Positions 22,250 through 35,200 of a stretch of 64,000 nt of DNA are shown piece after piece. The stretch is from Polytrichum commune. Taxonomy: Eukaryota > Streptophyta > Polytrichopsida > Polytrichales > Polytrichaceae. Made by a program: the position numbers and the translations under genes. Where the stretch lies: contig OX485806.1 of assembly GCA_950295325.1 (NCBI GenBank), positions 5,024,001 to 5,088,000 of the forward strand, given 5' to 3'. Position 1 is the stretch's first letter; each line of letters begins with the position of its first letter. The notes under the pieces are model-generated. The model did no database searches. It saw nothing but the letters and a program-made list of their open reading frames with translations, and was not told where the DNA came from.

Positions 22250-24670
22250 TGTGCAAGTGTTGGTTGTAACTACATGTATAAGGATGTCAATAAATGACAT
22301 GTATTGGTTTGGATTATTATAATAAAAATCAGCAATGAATTGAAAGTGTTTTAAATGATCTATGGAAATAGGGCCCTTTCACTTGTGCTTCATTTAAAAT
22401 ATTGGCATGCTCATATATTGTCCAATGCGGAATTTTATTAAGCATGTTTTTTGCTTATCTATGATGGCGGGATTTGTCCAAAAGTCATTTGATAGTATTT
22501 TGTCTATGTCATCATTTTCTAGCCATTTGTGTAGTTGGTGCGTTTGACTTGCTATAATTGTTAAGTTATGTTCATTGTCATGCTTAATAATGTGTTTGCT
22601 AAGGTGCCTAATGGGACCTTTGTCAGGTGTTTCTTGCATGGAATGCCACCAGTCCTTTTGTAAGTAGTATGGTGTTGGGTGTGCATGCTCATATGGGATT
22701 GTGGCATCTCTATGTTCTAATTCAGGTCCTAGTTTGGCTAGTATGTCTGCTTGGTCATTTCCTTCTATGTTTGTGTGGGCCTTTATTTTGTGTATTGTGG
22801 TGGTTTGTGTGCGGGATATTAACATTTTAATCATGTTTTCTAGGATTATTTTGTCCGGGTGATTGTTATGATTAATGGGGTGTTTGATTTGGGTGTTTAG
22901 AAGGTATAGGATATTTAGACAATCTGTGAATATGTGGGCTGGTTCATTTCGGTATGTTGTGGTGAGGAGTTGTAGAGTGTGGTGGATGGCCATCATTTCT
23001 GCTCGTAGAATATTTTGTAGTCCCGGTAATCTTTCTGCAATTTTTAGTTTCTTGAAAGGGTTGTAAATCCCATATCCAGCTTTTTCCCGTCTCCATTGTC
23101 CATTGTTTGTTTGTTTGGGAGGTTTGAATGATCCGTCCGTGTAGTAGCAAAATTGGGGTGGATATTTAAGCCGTAGGCATTGTTCTGGGTTTATATTCCA
23201 TGGGTTGGTTGGGATTTGGGTGGTAGGCGGGGTGGGTGGGTAGGTGAGTTTGGACCATTTTGTATTACGGTTTACTGGGGTGTCTAGTGGTGTTGGTGGC
23301 GCTATTTGGCAGAACATTTCGGGGATACCTATTGTGTTGGCAATATCTTGCATTTGTTGGGTATGGGTCTCTGTTCCTATGGGTGTATTCTTATGGTGTA
23401 TGCATACTATTTGTATGGCTCGGTTTTTTGTTCTAGGTTCAATTCTTAATTTTGGGGGAATTGTTGGTTCTTCGTAGATGATGGTATTGGCTTTGAAGTG
23501 GGTGATAACATGCGAATCTGGGAAAGGGCCATTATGAGGATTGGGATTATGATACCAGTTTTCGTCTGGCATTACTAGTATTGTAATAGAATTTGAGTCG
23601 TATTTGGCTGCTAGGCGGGCCCAATGTAGGGCTTGTTGGGTTTCGAACACCATATTCGAAATTTTGGGAGATTTCCAGTCTCCCAATTTGATGACAGTTT
23701 AGGTGGAGTCGACCTAAAATGTACCCAGTGGGTACATTTTAGGTCGACTCAACCTAAACTGTATTTTCCCAAAATCATGGAATTTTCCCAAAATTTCGAA
23801 TATGGTGTTTTCGGTATTTGTGTGTGGGTATGCATATCCATTGCCATGCCATTTATGTTGAAATGCTTTTCCAACTAATCCAAAAACTACATCTCTAGGG
23901 AATGGGGAGTGAAATTGTTTGAGTGTGGTGGGGCATGTTACTGGTGATGAGAAATATGAGTGTGTTATTTGGAATGTGTTTATGAGGTTTTCAAGGATGG
24001 TATTTGGGAGTGTGTATTGTGAGAGTTTGAGGGGATCATTTTTGGGAGTTTTGTATTTATACCTTTGGTATAGCCATGCTATTTCAGTTTCGAATGGTTG
24101 GGTGGGGGGTTCGAGGTTGTGTGGTCTATTTAGTGCTAGGTGGTATTGGGCCCATAACCATTTTAGTCGTGTTTCAGGAATGGTAATCAAGTGTCGACCA
24201 GTGTTATCGTAGATGTGTGCATTGTCGTATTGGGTTTGGATAGTATATTGTGTGCATGCGATATCATCTTATGGGTTGCAGTCGTTAATGTGTATTTTGC
24301 ACAGGGGTATGGTTTGTGGTGGGGGGATATATTTGGTATCTTTTATCTGTTCTTGGTTGAAGTTTATGTTTAATATGTTAGTAAAATGTTGGTGTTGTTT
24401 TCAAGTGTAGTATTGTGTTAGTAGTAATATGTTATGGATTATGGCGTTTTGGTTGTTCCAAGGAAACAATTCTTTTTGGGCTAGCCATTTGTTGTAAGTT
24501 GTTTCATTTGGAAGTGTCCATTGGCATAAGTAGGATGTGTATTTTTTCGAAATTTTGTACTTGTCTGTGTATGCGCATAGTCGGTCATTTCTAATGTTTT
24601 GTATTGGGAAGTGTGTTGGGTCTTTGAGAATGTATGGGGGTGGTTTAGGGTATTCTAATGATAACTCCAT
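22250..24670 (-). mobile_element. LINE-like element, broken ORF with methyltransferase-like and RNase H domains
   Basis: On the minus strand a long frame starts at ATG 24670 and continues to 22394. It is interrupted by in-frame TGA (24401-24403) and TAA (24269-24271) and by a ~170-bp inverted repeat. The C-terminal part (22394-23686) has the RNase H type I motifs in order: YYTDGSF, LRAEMMAIHH, HIFTDCLNIL and HTNIEGNDQADILAK. The part at 23714-24190 has FSSPVTCP ... FHSPFPRDVVFG, followed after the interruption by ALHWARLAAK and ILVMPDENWY, which recalls PCIF1-type adenine methyltransferases in retroelement proteins. No reverse transcriptase is visible, so the copy is 5'-truncated or the RT is encoded elsewhere. 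Clearly mobile and clearly decayed; the methyltransferase assignment is tentative. Confidence 0.7.
23644..23815. repeat. Long nested inverted repeat inside the LINE-like ORF
   Basis: Outer arms: CGAACACCATATTCGAAATT (from 23644) returns reversed and complemented ending near 23815. Inner arms of ~35 bp (ACAGTTTAGGT...GTACCCA against TGGGTAC...ACCTAAACTGT) meet at a single central base near 23728. It separates two halves of the element's reading frame. Confidence 0.85.
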
Positions 24671-25715
24671 TTAACATATAATAGATATCATAAATAAGCA
24701 TATGAATAAATGTCATCCAATCTTTAAGGTATGGTGTTTTCTAATGGAATTTTGGTAAAACCCTTGGCATATATACAATAGTCTATTATGTAGTGTAAGA
24801 TTTGTAAGTACATTTTGTTTTGGTCATGAATTTTTATATATGTGTATATATAGGGGGTCTTAATAAGTGCTCCTACATGCACATGGCTCCGACGCTTGAG
24901 GAGATTTGCCTCCCCTTCACACGTATTCAACACCACCAAAGTACTTCAAGAGAAAAATATAATAAAAAACTCAAACACTTTCCATTGTGCCATTAATTTG
25001 ACCCCTTTCTATGTGATGGTCACATACCCATGCAATGGCACTTGCATGTTTGCTATTATTTCTGATATACATCACTTTGTTCATTGGAAAATATTATGAA
25101 TCTCATTATTATTACATTGAAGTGGCTTCAAAAGCTCAACGAACCAATCTTCTATCATTTCTTTATCCATAATCCATGATGGTTGTGTTTTGTTTGATTT
25201 CTTCATGTAGACATTCCAACATTTGATTTGAGCCCAATCAAAAAGTCCCGGGGAATCAAGAATAAGCTTGATGTCTTTTATAAGGTTCATAACCATATTC
25301 CCCCTTCATATTGATACATGGCACCTACCTTCAAGAGCATTTTCACCAATGCAAGTCCCTAATAAATAACTATTCCATATTTCTTTGCTTGTTGTGCTAC
25401 AAATTGCATTCGAAATTGAACCTCAAAACCATGTTGATCCTTCAAGATGTGAATGTCATTGTAGTGCTCGCACACCAAGCGACAATGACTAGATTTGAGG
25501 CAAGGCATCATTTGAGTAAGAAATTTTTACATACCGTCATTTTGAGATTCACAAAAATATGCAAGTTTGGTAACCCTTGATAGTTACAATTGTTTTGAGA
25601 ATTGCATCACATCCTCCATGTTTGAGCAAAATTTGATTACTAACTTCTCTTGAGAATTGACAATTGTTGCCGGAGCCACCTAGTGAACCCGTGCTTGCCA
25701 TGAAATTGCCCCCCC
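24671..25715. other. Intergenic, no gene seen
   Basis: AT-rich spacer between the LINE-like element and the transposon pseudogene. It holds short ORFs on both strands without recognisable motifs and a poly-C run of 10 near 25709. The first ~200 bp may include the 5' untranslated part of the element. Confidence 0.5.
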
Positions 25716-25719
25716 CCCC

Positions 25720-26880
25720 ACTATGCGTGTCTAATTGGATAATTGTGTCAAGGACAATTAAAATAGATATGTTTTTGCATATTGGTCGTTGTTGGTTGCG
25801 AAAGGCATTTTCAAGGAAGTGTTTGTGTCCTTTCTTTTGGTAGGCCACACGGACGATGATATTGATGCATCTTTTGGGCAGTGGAGCATGAAGTTGTGAG
25901 AGGAGAATTTTCCAGAAATCCCATTGTTGATGAAGTCGTACATGGATTTGGAGAACGTTCCCGTCACCCCCAATATGATCGAGGAGGTGCCCAACTTCAA
26001 GGCATTTATAGAACCGTATATTCAAAGTGGAGCTCACCGATTGATCGGGCATATGAAGGCACAACAATACCGGTTCTACATGCGTGACGATGGTGTCCCC
26101 GCCATGCAATACAAGTTGTTGTGCACGACACAAGGCTGGAGCCCGCCGGAGGGTCTTTTTGTATGGCGCATTGATGCGGATGAAAGGACCATGTTGCCGG
26201 ACGGGGAGCCTAAGCCTTGCAAACCAATACCCATGAAGAATTTGGAGGATCAATGTAAAAGGCATATCAGGCTTCATACATTATTGGGAGAGTTTGAGGG
26301 TAGTGGATGTTGGTGGATCATGTTGGCATCATTACAGGAGTTGGATACAGTATTGGACACGTGTTCGTGTTGCTTTGGCAAACCTTCACCAAGATATCCC
26401 CCTTACTTTGAGGCATGAATTTTGGCCACAAACATGTGTACAAGCTGCGGAGGCTAGGCTTTTGGGAAATGGAGAGGTTCGTGAGGAGTTTGATGTGAAT
26501 GACCATTACGTCGGGCCTGCTAGTAATTGTTCCCCACCATCATTCCGTATTGCAGTGGATTGTCATAAAGGGTATATGCTCATTTTGCATCTTGGAGATG
26601 AGACATATGCAAATCCAGTGTAGGTGGCAAGAGCTTTGTCCAAACCAGATTTTGTAACTTCTAGCCCTCATTTTCGACAGATTCAGGTGGTGTACTACCA
26701 ACTGACGGCACGGAATGAAGATGTGATTCGGCATTACACATGTTGGGATACAAACCATAACTTTTGGTGGAAGGTGGATTCTAAGCACGGTCCATCTTGG
26801 ATAGATAGAGATTCCATATTCATAGCATGGAAACCACAAAAAATCATAGTAGATCAGTGTCCATCCCTCAAAAATACATA
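25720..26880 (+). pseudogene. DUF7869-like transposon protein, decayed
   Basis: A continuous protein-like track with several breaks. The first frame reads DNCVKDN, a stop (TAA ~25763), NRYVFAYWSLLVAKGIFKE, then FLLVGHTDDDIDASFGQWSM, a stop (TGA 25896) and IPLLMKSYMDLENV. It continues through FKAFIEPYI and YRFYMRDDGVPAMQYK. A frameshift near 26300 leads into RVRVALANLHQDIPLTLRHEFW, and a TAG at 26621 (Trp expected) precedes VARALSKPDFV. 'VGHTxxDIDxxF' is the hallmark I recall for the DUF7869 region of plant and animal transposon-type proteins. The breaks show it is dead. The minus-strand ORF of 242 codons over the same bases is a shadow. Confidence 0.6.
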
Positions 26881-26884
26881 GCTT

Positions 26885-29426
26885 TTGCAAAAGACAACCT
26901 TACTCGGATCACACAAAAAGCATGCCATGTTGAATGAGAAGTTGGTAGGATTGTGTTATCATAATTATAGTTTCATATGTAACTATAGTAGACACGTATT
27001 AATCATATGTGTGCTCCTCAAAATAGGGGTAGAGTTTGGGTTGAACTTAGGAATGCTCCAACTTGATCAAGGTTGGACGAACATCCATATACAATATTTC
27101 ATAACAAATGTGAATTTTATTTTATTATTTTGTTTGGGACTAAATTGTAGGGTTGAATAAATATGCATTTATTGCATGATGTTGGTAGGTCGTAGTGTCT
27201 ATATTTATTTAACATGCTAATAATAGCCAACATTGTATATGATGTCTTTCGTGAAGTTGGTTTCAAGTGCTCTACCCAATGTACTTATGTCGGCCAACCA
27301 CTGATTTTGGGATACTAGGACTGATAATATATTTGAGATTGTTGACAATATAGTTTCAGGCGAATTCATATTGTTATGGTCCATATATTAATTTGAGACA
27401 AGAAAAATCTCAAATTAGCAAATGTAGTGTTCTAAATGAAACATAGTTAATACAACATCATACAAACTGTAGAAGGTAAAGCATTAGATTACTTGTAGTC
27501 AATAGAAATGTAATGAAGAAGGCATGAGAAACAATAAGGTGAGAATAAGGCCACTACGCTAGTCCGAGAGGGATAGAAGATGTTCCATAATGTTTCTATG
27601 AACCAAGAACAAGAAGAAAAACAATAAAAGGCAAAGCAAGGAGAGTATGAGACTATCTCACTCCAAACATTGTTCATATGCCTTTGTGTATGTGTAATAT
27701 GTTTGTATAATCTAATATCTAGACCTATTGAGTTCCAATACTACTATCCATCTACATGCATACTTGGAATAACAATAACACACGTAAATGTTCTAAATAT
27801 GAACCAACCCATATCACAACACCGGCTACTGCCATTTGTCTATCTTATTAATAATTTAACATTGTTTATCTCGACACTTGGCACTATTCATTGAAAGCAC
27901 CGGCACTTGGCATGAAAGTATCAGCACTTCACATGGATGTACCGGCTTTGACACTAATCACTTAAAGTATTGGCACTTTACACTATTCATTAACAAGCAT
28001 GTAGCACACACTAATTTCAAGCATGCACTAATCTCCTTGAAATCTATAATGAATGAACATAGAATTTACTGTAGTCATGAATTTGTGTCACTCAATGGTA
28101 ACTTTGACATTTGGCTAGATTGTGCATGTGACTTGAATTAATACCACCCTCACTAATTGGTATATTTAGTGTATCATCTTCCATTTGTCATTGCACATTC
28201 ATCATATGCAATGCTTTATACCGGTCAATGTTCTCCCACGTTGCATTTCAAAGCATTTTATACCTATTGAATAGAAATTAGACCTTGGAATGTGGTACAA
28301 TCCTACGTCTTTATTGTGACATGTTTGGAAAAACAAGAAAACCATTGTATTATCGAGGTGTCACATATTCAATAATATGAAAAACTTGACCTCTTTGTCA
28401 TAATAACAAGGTATTTCATGAAAACACTCATTAGATATCTTGCCACACATACAAAAAAAACATTTATTCAAATTTAAAAAAAAATATAAGAATTTCACTC
28501 ATAAAATCTATGTGGACCTGCAGGAGGAATCAATAATTTGCTTATATTGCCACTTCAAAAAGGCAACAAATATCTTATTGGGTTTCTTGGACATGGCCTG
28601 CATTTTATTTATGTATGTAGGAGTAAACTCTAATGAATTTCCATAAAAAATGTATGTAACAATTGAGCATGATGTTGAGCATCTTCTAGATTCACAATAT
28701 GTGGATGTACCTCTCACCAACATCTAAAGAGTGCAAGGGCTCCACATTAAGGTTAAAACTAGGTGGCCCTTTTCTCTATCCCAAGGCCATATCAACTAGC
28801 TTTGACATGTAATATTCAACTTTGATAACATCTTCACCTTCCATTATCATATAATCTTCAAATGTCATTCATCTTGTCAAGCTATAGTTTTTGGATATGT
28901 ATACCTCTAAACATCAAGAAATTGATGTTGATGAGGTTATGGTTGATGTGGTAGAAGAAGTTGTAGGACTTAGTGTTGTTGAGCGTTCTCTAGAGACTTT
29001 GAAGAAATACTTTGAACAAAGACCAAATGATGCCCTATCACACATCAAGAGTATTCAAGGACTCTAGAAGGAAGTTCCATCTCATCATTTGGAAGTTTCT
29101 TGTCATACTACTATAGACTCTTTCTTTTGGTTAGTTTAGTTGGAAGAATCTCGTCAAGTTACTACTATATAGATTTATTCTTTCAATTAGTTTAGTTGAA
29201 TTATGTATTATCATTTGTACTTCATTTTTTACTTTTATAAAACGATGTGTTCTTCATTTTTGGAAATTTTATGTGTTATTTCTATAAATGTTATTAATTA
29301 TCGGTATGAGTTCTATAAGTGTTACTTATTATAATTCTATATATGTTATTTTTTTGCTACTCCCGACATGTAACATTTATAGAGTCTTGATTGTAACTGG
29401 ATCATGATACCCATACGATTTATATA
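26885..29426. other. Intergenic, mostly featureless
   Basis: AT-rich DNA with no convincing gene. It contains one arm of a long-range inverted repeat (27440-27805). It also holds a ~50-codon open stretch at about 28906-29067 (HQEIDVDEVMVDVVEEVVGLS...) that could be a remnant exon of unknown origin. Confidence 0.5.
27440..27805 (+). repeat. Dispersed repeat, arm 1 of a 20-kb-apart inverted pair
   Basis: About 365 bp that recurs in reverse complement at 48224-48585 with moderate divergence. The shared core includes GAACAAGAAGAAAAACAATA and GTCCGAGAGGGAT. No coding capacity or terminal inverted repeat seen; probably a fragment of a dispersed element. Confidence 0.78.
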
Positions 29427-29441
29427 GACTATTCCATTTTC

Positions 29442-29631
29442 TTTTTTCTTTTTTTTTGAGACAAAAGGCCGACAGGCTAGCGCCAAAGCACATGAGGCAG
29501 TTCACCACCTGGCAAGTTTTCCGTCAAGTAGAGAGGAGATTTCACAGCCGGGATTCGAACCGCCAACCTCTTCCTTGAGATTTGGGTATCTCTCCACCAT
29601 CATCCGGTAGTTTAAGGTCATCTCGGACCAT
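29442..29631 (-). mobile_element. tRNA-derived SINE with A-rich tail
   Basis: On the minus strand the ~190-bp element carries a pol III B-box-like GGTTCGAATCCC (plus-strand GGGATTCGAACC at 29550-29561) with a weaker A-box-like GATGGTGGAGAG about 40 bp upstream. It ends in an A-rich tail (plus-strand T runs at 29442-29457). It is flanked by 15-bp direct repeats, GACTATTCCATTTTC at 29427-29441 and GACTACTCCATTTTC at 29632-29646, one mismatch apart, as expected for LINE-driven insertion. Confidence 0.8.
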
Positions 29632-29650
29632 GACTACTCCATTTTCACCA

Positions 29651-29860
29651 TGGGCACATTAGAGGAGCACCCTAAACCAATTTGGTTGGTGAAAGCATTG
29701 TCGTCACCGAATTTTGTTCCAACTAGCCCCAATTTTCGTCAAATTATTGTCCAAGCACGAAAGACTAGAACGTGCTCCGCAAGTATTTAGGTTGGGACAC
29801 CAAATAGGGTTCCAAGTGGACAATGGACTCGGCATACGAACCAGTTTTGATAAACACAAG
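29651..29860 (+). pseudogene. Fragment of a second DUF7869-like transposon protein
   Basis: Translates as PIWLVKALSSPNFVPTSPNF with RQI following, closely matching VARALSKPDFVTSSPHFRQI in the pseudogene at 26.6 kb. It then breaks down with an in-frame TAG. Only this C-terminal fragment remains, directly beside the SINE. Confidence 0.5.
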
Positions 29861-32221
29861 TACCGTACTTTGTGCATAAGATGTGCCCAAAATATTCCTC
29901 CCCTGGAAAGTTCATGGGGGAACTTAACGTCCTCCCTTGCACAAGCCTATTAGTAAAGACCCAACGAGCCACAAGACTCCAGGAGTGAGAAGCTTTTGTT
30001 GTAAATTAGATCAACTTATGTAGCTTATGCAGCCGCAATGTTTGAAGTAGCTTTGGCATTGTGCAGACTCAGTTTTGTGTTGTAACTTTATGTCTAGCAT
30101 CTAAACTAACTAAGACCGTTGGCATTCATTTGTTTTCTCCTCTAGTCTGCTTCAAGAAGAGCCTGGTGGCCTGCAAAAGGCATTATCTTTTACATTTACA
30201 TCCTGCTGGGCCATTCCATTTCAGGATCAAGGTTTGTGGCAACCCAGAATCGAGCACAAAGGTGAGCGAAGATCTTGTTCCTTCCAGTGATGTCCCAAAG
30301 GGAGAAAATTGCCATAACTTCAGGGAGCCTGTGGTGGTGCTAGGTTCTGTGTTGAAAATGTGGGACTGGTGAATTCATTAAATGTTGCGTTCGGTTTTTG
30401 TAGAAGGCATCTCTTCCAGCAACTGAGACCTGTCTGCAACGAGCTGGTTTCAGAGATAGATATATAGGAAGTAGTAGATTTGTAGATTGTGCTGCAGCCA
30501 GATTTTGTAGGTATAATTAGTAAGGAACGGGTCCAACACCTCCAAGTTTTGTACATTCTGATGTCCACTGCCAGTTGATATTTTCAGGAGCTCAGATTGC
30601 CCTGCACTTGGGTTGTGCTTGGCAGAGTAACAGCTGACAGAGTCTGTAAGGTACATGGGTGTTATTTGGTTACTCTTCTCGATCGGACACCTATATTTGT
30701 TTGGCGTGTCTTATGTAAAACTAACCAGTTCAAGTTGGTGAACATGAAAAATGAACCGAATAACACCCACATACCTACCTTAATTAATCATTTATGTTGC
30801 CATGCGTCAGACCAAGATTGCCCATAACTAGAAGTGAAAACAAGAAACGCAATCGGTTGAAGATTCAAGTGGGTTTTGTTGGTACACGTTGTGGATAGAT
30901 GTTGAAGTTTGCAAATTTTAACCTCAAGTTGTCACCTAGGCCTCTCATCCTTATATACCCAACAAGACCCCTTTGTTTGCCCTATATAAAGCATCATAAG
31001 TACATTCTTACCATTACCACTAAAACTTGCAATTGCCTCCTTAACTAACATTTGATGATATGAATGGAATTTCCAACATGGGTATGACGTAAATGAAAAC
31101 CTCCTCTCTTAATTGATAGTTGCCTCCCTTTTGGAGTGAGTTTGGAGGTGGACCCTACATTTAAAGATATAATAATTGAGAAGATGCACTCGTAGTCAAT
31201 ATGGATTGGGGTATTGGAATGATGTCTTGTGGACTTGATTCGTTTGGTGGTTTTCCGATTCACTTGGATGGAGAGAGGGTATTCTTGCATACAAGTGAAC
31301 CTCTCATCCATCCAACAAAAAAACTTGACCCTTGTACGTTTGTGACCAATTCATCTTGAAAAAGCCAAATTAGACTAATTTAAGGTCTTCAAAACTAATT
31401 ATGGTGTCAAGTCAACCAAAACAAAGTCCTTCATACAACATGTTATTTCAGGCTTTTATGTTGGATGAATGATAGATGTGCTCATATGCGATAATTTCCT
31501 CTCTCCCACTTGGCTCAAGTTTGTTTATAAGGCCTCTAAATTTTAATTTGATTGAGAAAGTCAATGTGACTGACACATGGTAAGTTTGATGGAGAACATC
31601 ACCTATTGCCAACATGATCTCAGGTGTGGGTGGAAATGCTTTCACAAGATCATGGTAGCAAGCCGAAAAGTTATGGTAATGGTGTTTGTATTTCCATGTC
31701 ATTTTGTCATGTCAACGACATTCTGGGGTGTTGTTGAAAATGTTATTAATCATTGAAAATTAGCAATGTAATCCCCATTTGATCTTATGAGGTTTTGTGA
31801 TGTAGATCTCTCATTAAGATGCTTCCATGATGATGGAGGGAAGTCCTTAAGTTAAATTGCGGTCTAAAGGTCAGAATTGATGACATTTCACCTTGTGAAA
31901 AGGACATATGGACAAAGTCTAGAACCTAGGTTAGGGAATCGTTACATACAAAAATACAACAAAGACGTATTAATAACATGAGATGTGGTCCACATCTAGA
32001 CCCTTCTTTTTGCATCTTCCATTAGAGAATATGCTGACATACCTACTTTTGTATAATCTCAATTTGTCCAAAATATACTTGATACTCAATTAGATTTGAG
32101 AGCTACATTTTCACCAACTCTTTCAATCCTATGGATGAGGTAGATTTTCAAAGACATTCATTTTTGCGTCATTTTTGTGTGGATTTTGTTGAGTTCTTGT
32201 GTAGATTTTGAGTCGCATGTG

Positions 32222-35200
32222 ATGTCTTCATCAATGGGGGAAGTGAAATATTTTCCTTGTAAACACCAATTCAAAGACGGCAAAGGAGATGGGTGCCACG
32301 ATTTTGACCCTTCAGATCGGGATCCATTGATATGTGAGTGTTGTGCTTGTCACCGCAACTTCCACGTGGTGTCGTCTAATGAAGAGTCAAGATGTGGGGT
32401 GTGTCAGAAACCCATTGCAGAGCAAGGTGGAAATGATGGGTGTCAAGCTTTCATCCCATCAACAACGCCAAGGGAGAAATATTGTGCATGTTGTTTGCAT
32501 CATCGAAGCTTTCACAAACCTTTGGTCTTACAAAATTATATGCCTTCAACAAATTGTCTAATTGGAAATGATATGAGGCATGACTCATCCTCAAAACCAT
32601 CAGGTGGTTAAATTCATCTACTCAACTTTCAACTTTGGATGCTCAAGCTCCTATAGCAATGCTTGAACCCTTAGATCTATATGTAGTATGGTCTAAAAGC
32701 AATGTTTGTTTTAGTTGAGCCTCTCGGGATGCCACTCTTTGTAAGATATTGATAGTCATGTGCAAGAAAATATAGGGTGGAATAAAATCCATAGGAGAAA
32801 AAATTATGAAATAATTAACATCAATATAGGGTTTCAAAATTTATTCAAAGAACATGTTAGGGACATTCCAAGAATATTCTTTAAATATATGGAATGTCCC
32901 ATACTATGTTCAATACTCCATAGCCCCCTAAAAAAATACCCCTTTACCACACGGGGTTCATATCCATACAAGGGAGTTATCACTTGTGGTTGAATCTTGG
33001 TGCAATTTAATCAGGTCACAATATGTATCTAGCTCAATGCAACTTATTTCATGGTATCAATCTTGGCTATAAAATGAAGCAGTAGAACTAGTTTTTTGTT
33101 TTTTCGGAGCTAAATAGAAATCAAATGTAAATAGAAGCAAAACATAACTAGTTACTTTATTTGGGTGTTTTAGGAAAGGCCATAGTCTAGGAGATATGTA
33201 GAAGGGTGAATTAAAAAGGCTATCATCTAATAGGAGGAGTCGTAGCCCCAGGAACTACTGACATGACGAGGCTAGTGGCTATAAAAGCTAGAGAGAAGAA
33301 GGAGAGAGAAGGCTGGGATAGCCAAAAGACTGGAATATGTATACTTATGAAATCAGGATGCTAGAGAGGTTGTCAGATGCAATTGTAATAGTTGGGGAAT
33401 TGAATCATAATTAGGATAACTCCAGGATGAATGTACTCGAGTATCTTTTGTTTGACAATATGTGTGTATATTTTCTTGTGATTGGAATTGTCAAGCAAAG
33501 CAAATCAGAGTAAGAGCCTATGTGATTGAAGTCAAATCCAGGTCTTTGCATTAAAGTCCATAGTCTTGGAATTATCAATTGTTGATATAATTAAGATTTA
33601 TAAAAGGTAAAGCTCACATGGATCTGAGAGAGTGATTACGACAAGAATCAAGCATGGTGTTTACCACTAAGTTAGTATGCAAAATTGATCATACTGACCA
33701 CATCTCTTTAAACTCTCTCTCTAGACTTGTTTGGTTGACCCTTCTGTTTATGCATTTTGGCATAGCGAGTGGTTCCTCAACTCCAAGTTTGAGCGGTCAT
33801 CACCCACCTATCCATGGAATCTCAAAGGACCTACTAGAGGAAGCCAAGAATGGTAATGTTGACGATGACATGGCTCACAGTTCTAGTGGCATACATGACC
33901 TTGATATGACCAAGTACGATGTCTTTGTAAATCACCGAGGGCCCGATACGAAGTTAAGCTTTGTTGCCCATCTTGAGGAAGAATTCAAGAGGCACGGGCT
34001 CACTGCTTGGGTGGATAGAAATTCATTGGTGAAAGGGGAGCAAAACTCGAATTCCATCAGAACAGCCATTGAAAAAATCCAAGTTCATGTGGCAATCTTC
34101 AGTCCTGGATACACAGAGTCTGTATGGTGTCTCAACGAGCTCCTCCATATGATAGAATGCCAACACGAGCCCAGATCTCCTGTCCTTGTACCTATCTTTT
34201 ATAACGTGGAGCCTGAACACCTTCGGCGGCCGGAACTGTTTGAGCCATTCAGAAGAGGATTGCAAAAACACAAAGACAGAGGGCTTTGTGTTGAAGATTG
34301 GGAAGCAGCTCTTCGAAAGGCTGCAGAGATATCTGGGATTTCACTCGAGACCATGGCTGGGTAAGTAATGTTGAGTAAAAGGATCATCATTTGACATATT
34401 TTAAATACTCTTTAAATTAGTACATGTTAACTGAAAACTGCCCATTGTCCCTTGTTGCAAAACTGGTTCACATGTTCAAAGGTACAATACAGTCATCCTT
34501 TAATTCAACTATTCTAGTTTTGGTCAAGAGTTGATTATTTGCATTCATATCTTTCCATTTTTAGTAAGTTTTTGGTGCATGTTTGGAGTTTGTGTGGAGG
34601 TTTGAGTCAAAAACATTTGATAATTGGTTCATTGAAGGGCCAAACTTATATAGTGAGTATTTCTTGGTGTGCTTCTTATATGTTTTGAAACTTTGAAACA
34701 ACAAAGGTGCATGGGCATTGGTGTGCTCATTGTTCCAAAATGGACACTTGTATGTAGATTACGACATATGGAACGGACGTTGTGAGGATGGTCTAGAACA
34801 TTAATTCATATGCACAGGTGCATTGAAATGCCAAGATGACATGGACCCACACTAGAATAGTTAATCTCTCTATTCATCAACCTATATATGATTGTACTTT
34901 CAAATATTCTATGCTAACAATATTCATAATTGTGTGTGCCACATTGGTATGCGTAGGGATGAAAGCAAGTTGAAAAAAACAATCATTGAGGAAGTTGAAC
35001 GAATATTGGGACATCATTCATTTAGAATGCAAGCAGGGACTCCGGACCATAAAGTTGGTCTTCAAACCATGCTCAATACGGAACTTGAAGAGTTGGCAAA
35101 ACTGGGAGATGGCTTAGGCGTACGAGGGATTTCAGGCATGGGAGGAATTGGCAAAACCACTTTGGCCAAGGAAGTTTACAATCACTACTCTAAAAAAAAT

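Noticed and set aside
25549-26277. 242-codon minus-strand ORF
   Set aside because: Opposite strand of the DUF7869-like pseudogene, whose plus-strand protein matches a recognised motif order.
29545-29635. tRNA gene
   Set aside because: Only B-box and weak A-box similarity, with no cloverleaf, and the sequence lies inside a SINE with target duplications.
32177-32221. Upstream GTG start for the ZF-HD-like exon
   Set aside because: GTG is not a normal plant start; the in-frame ATGs at 32222 and 32234 are conserved in both copies.
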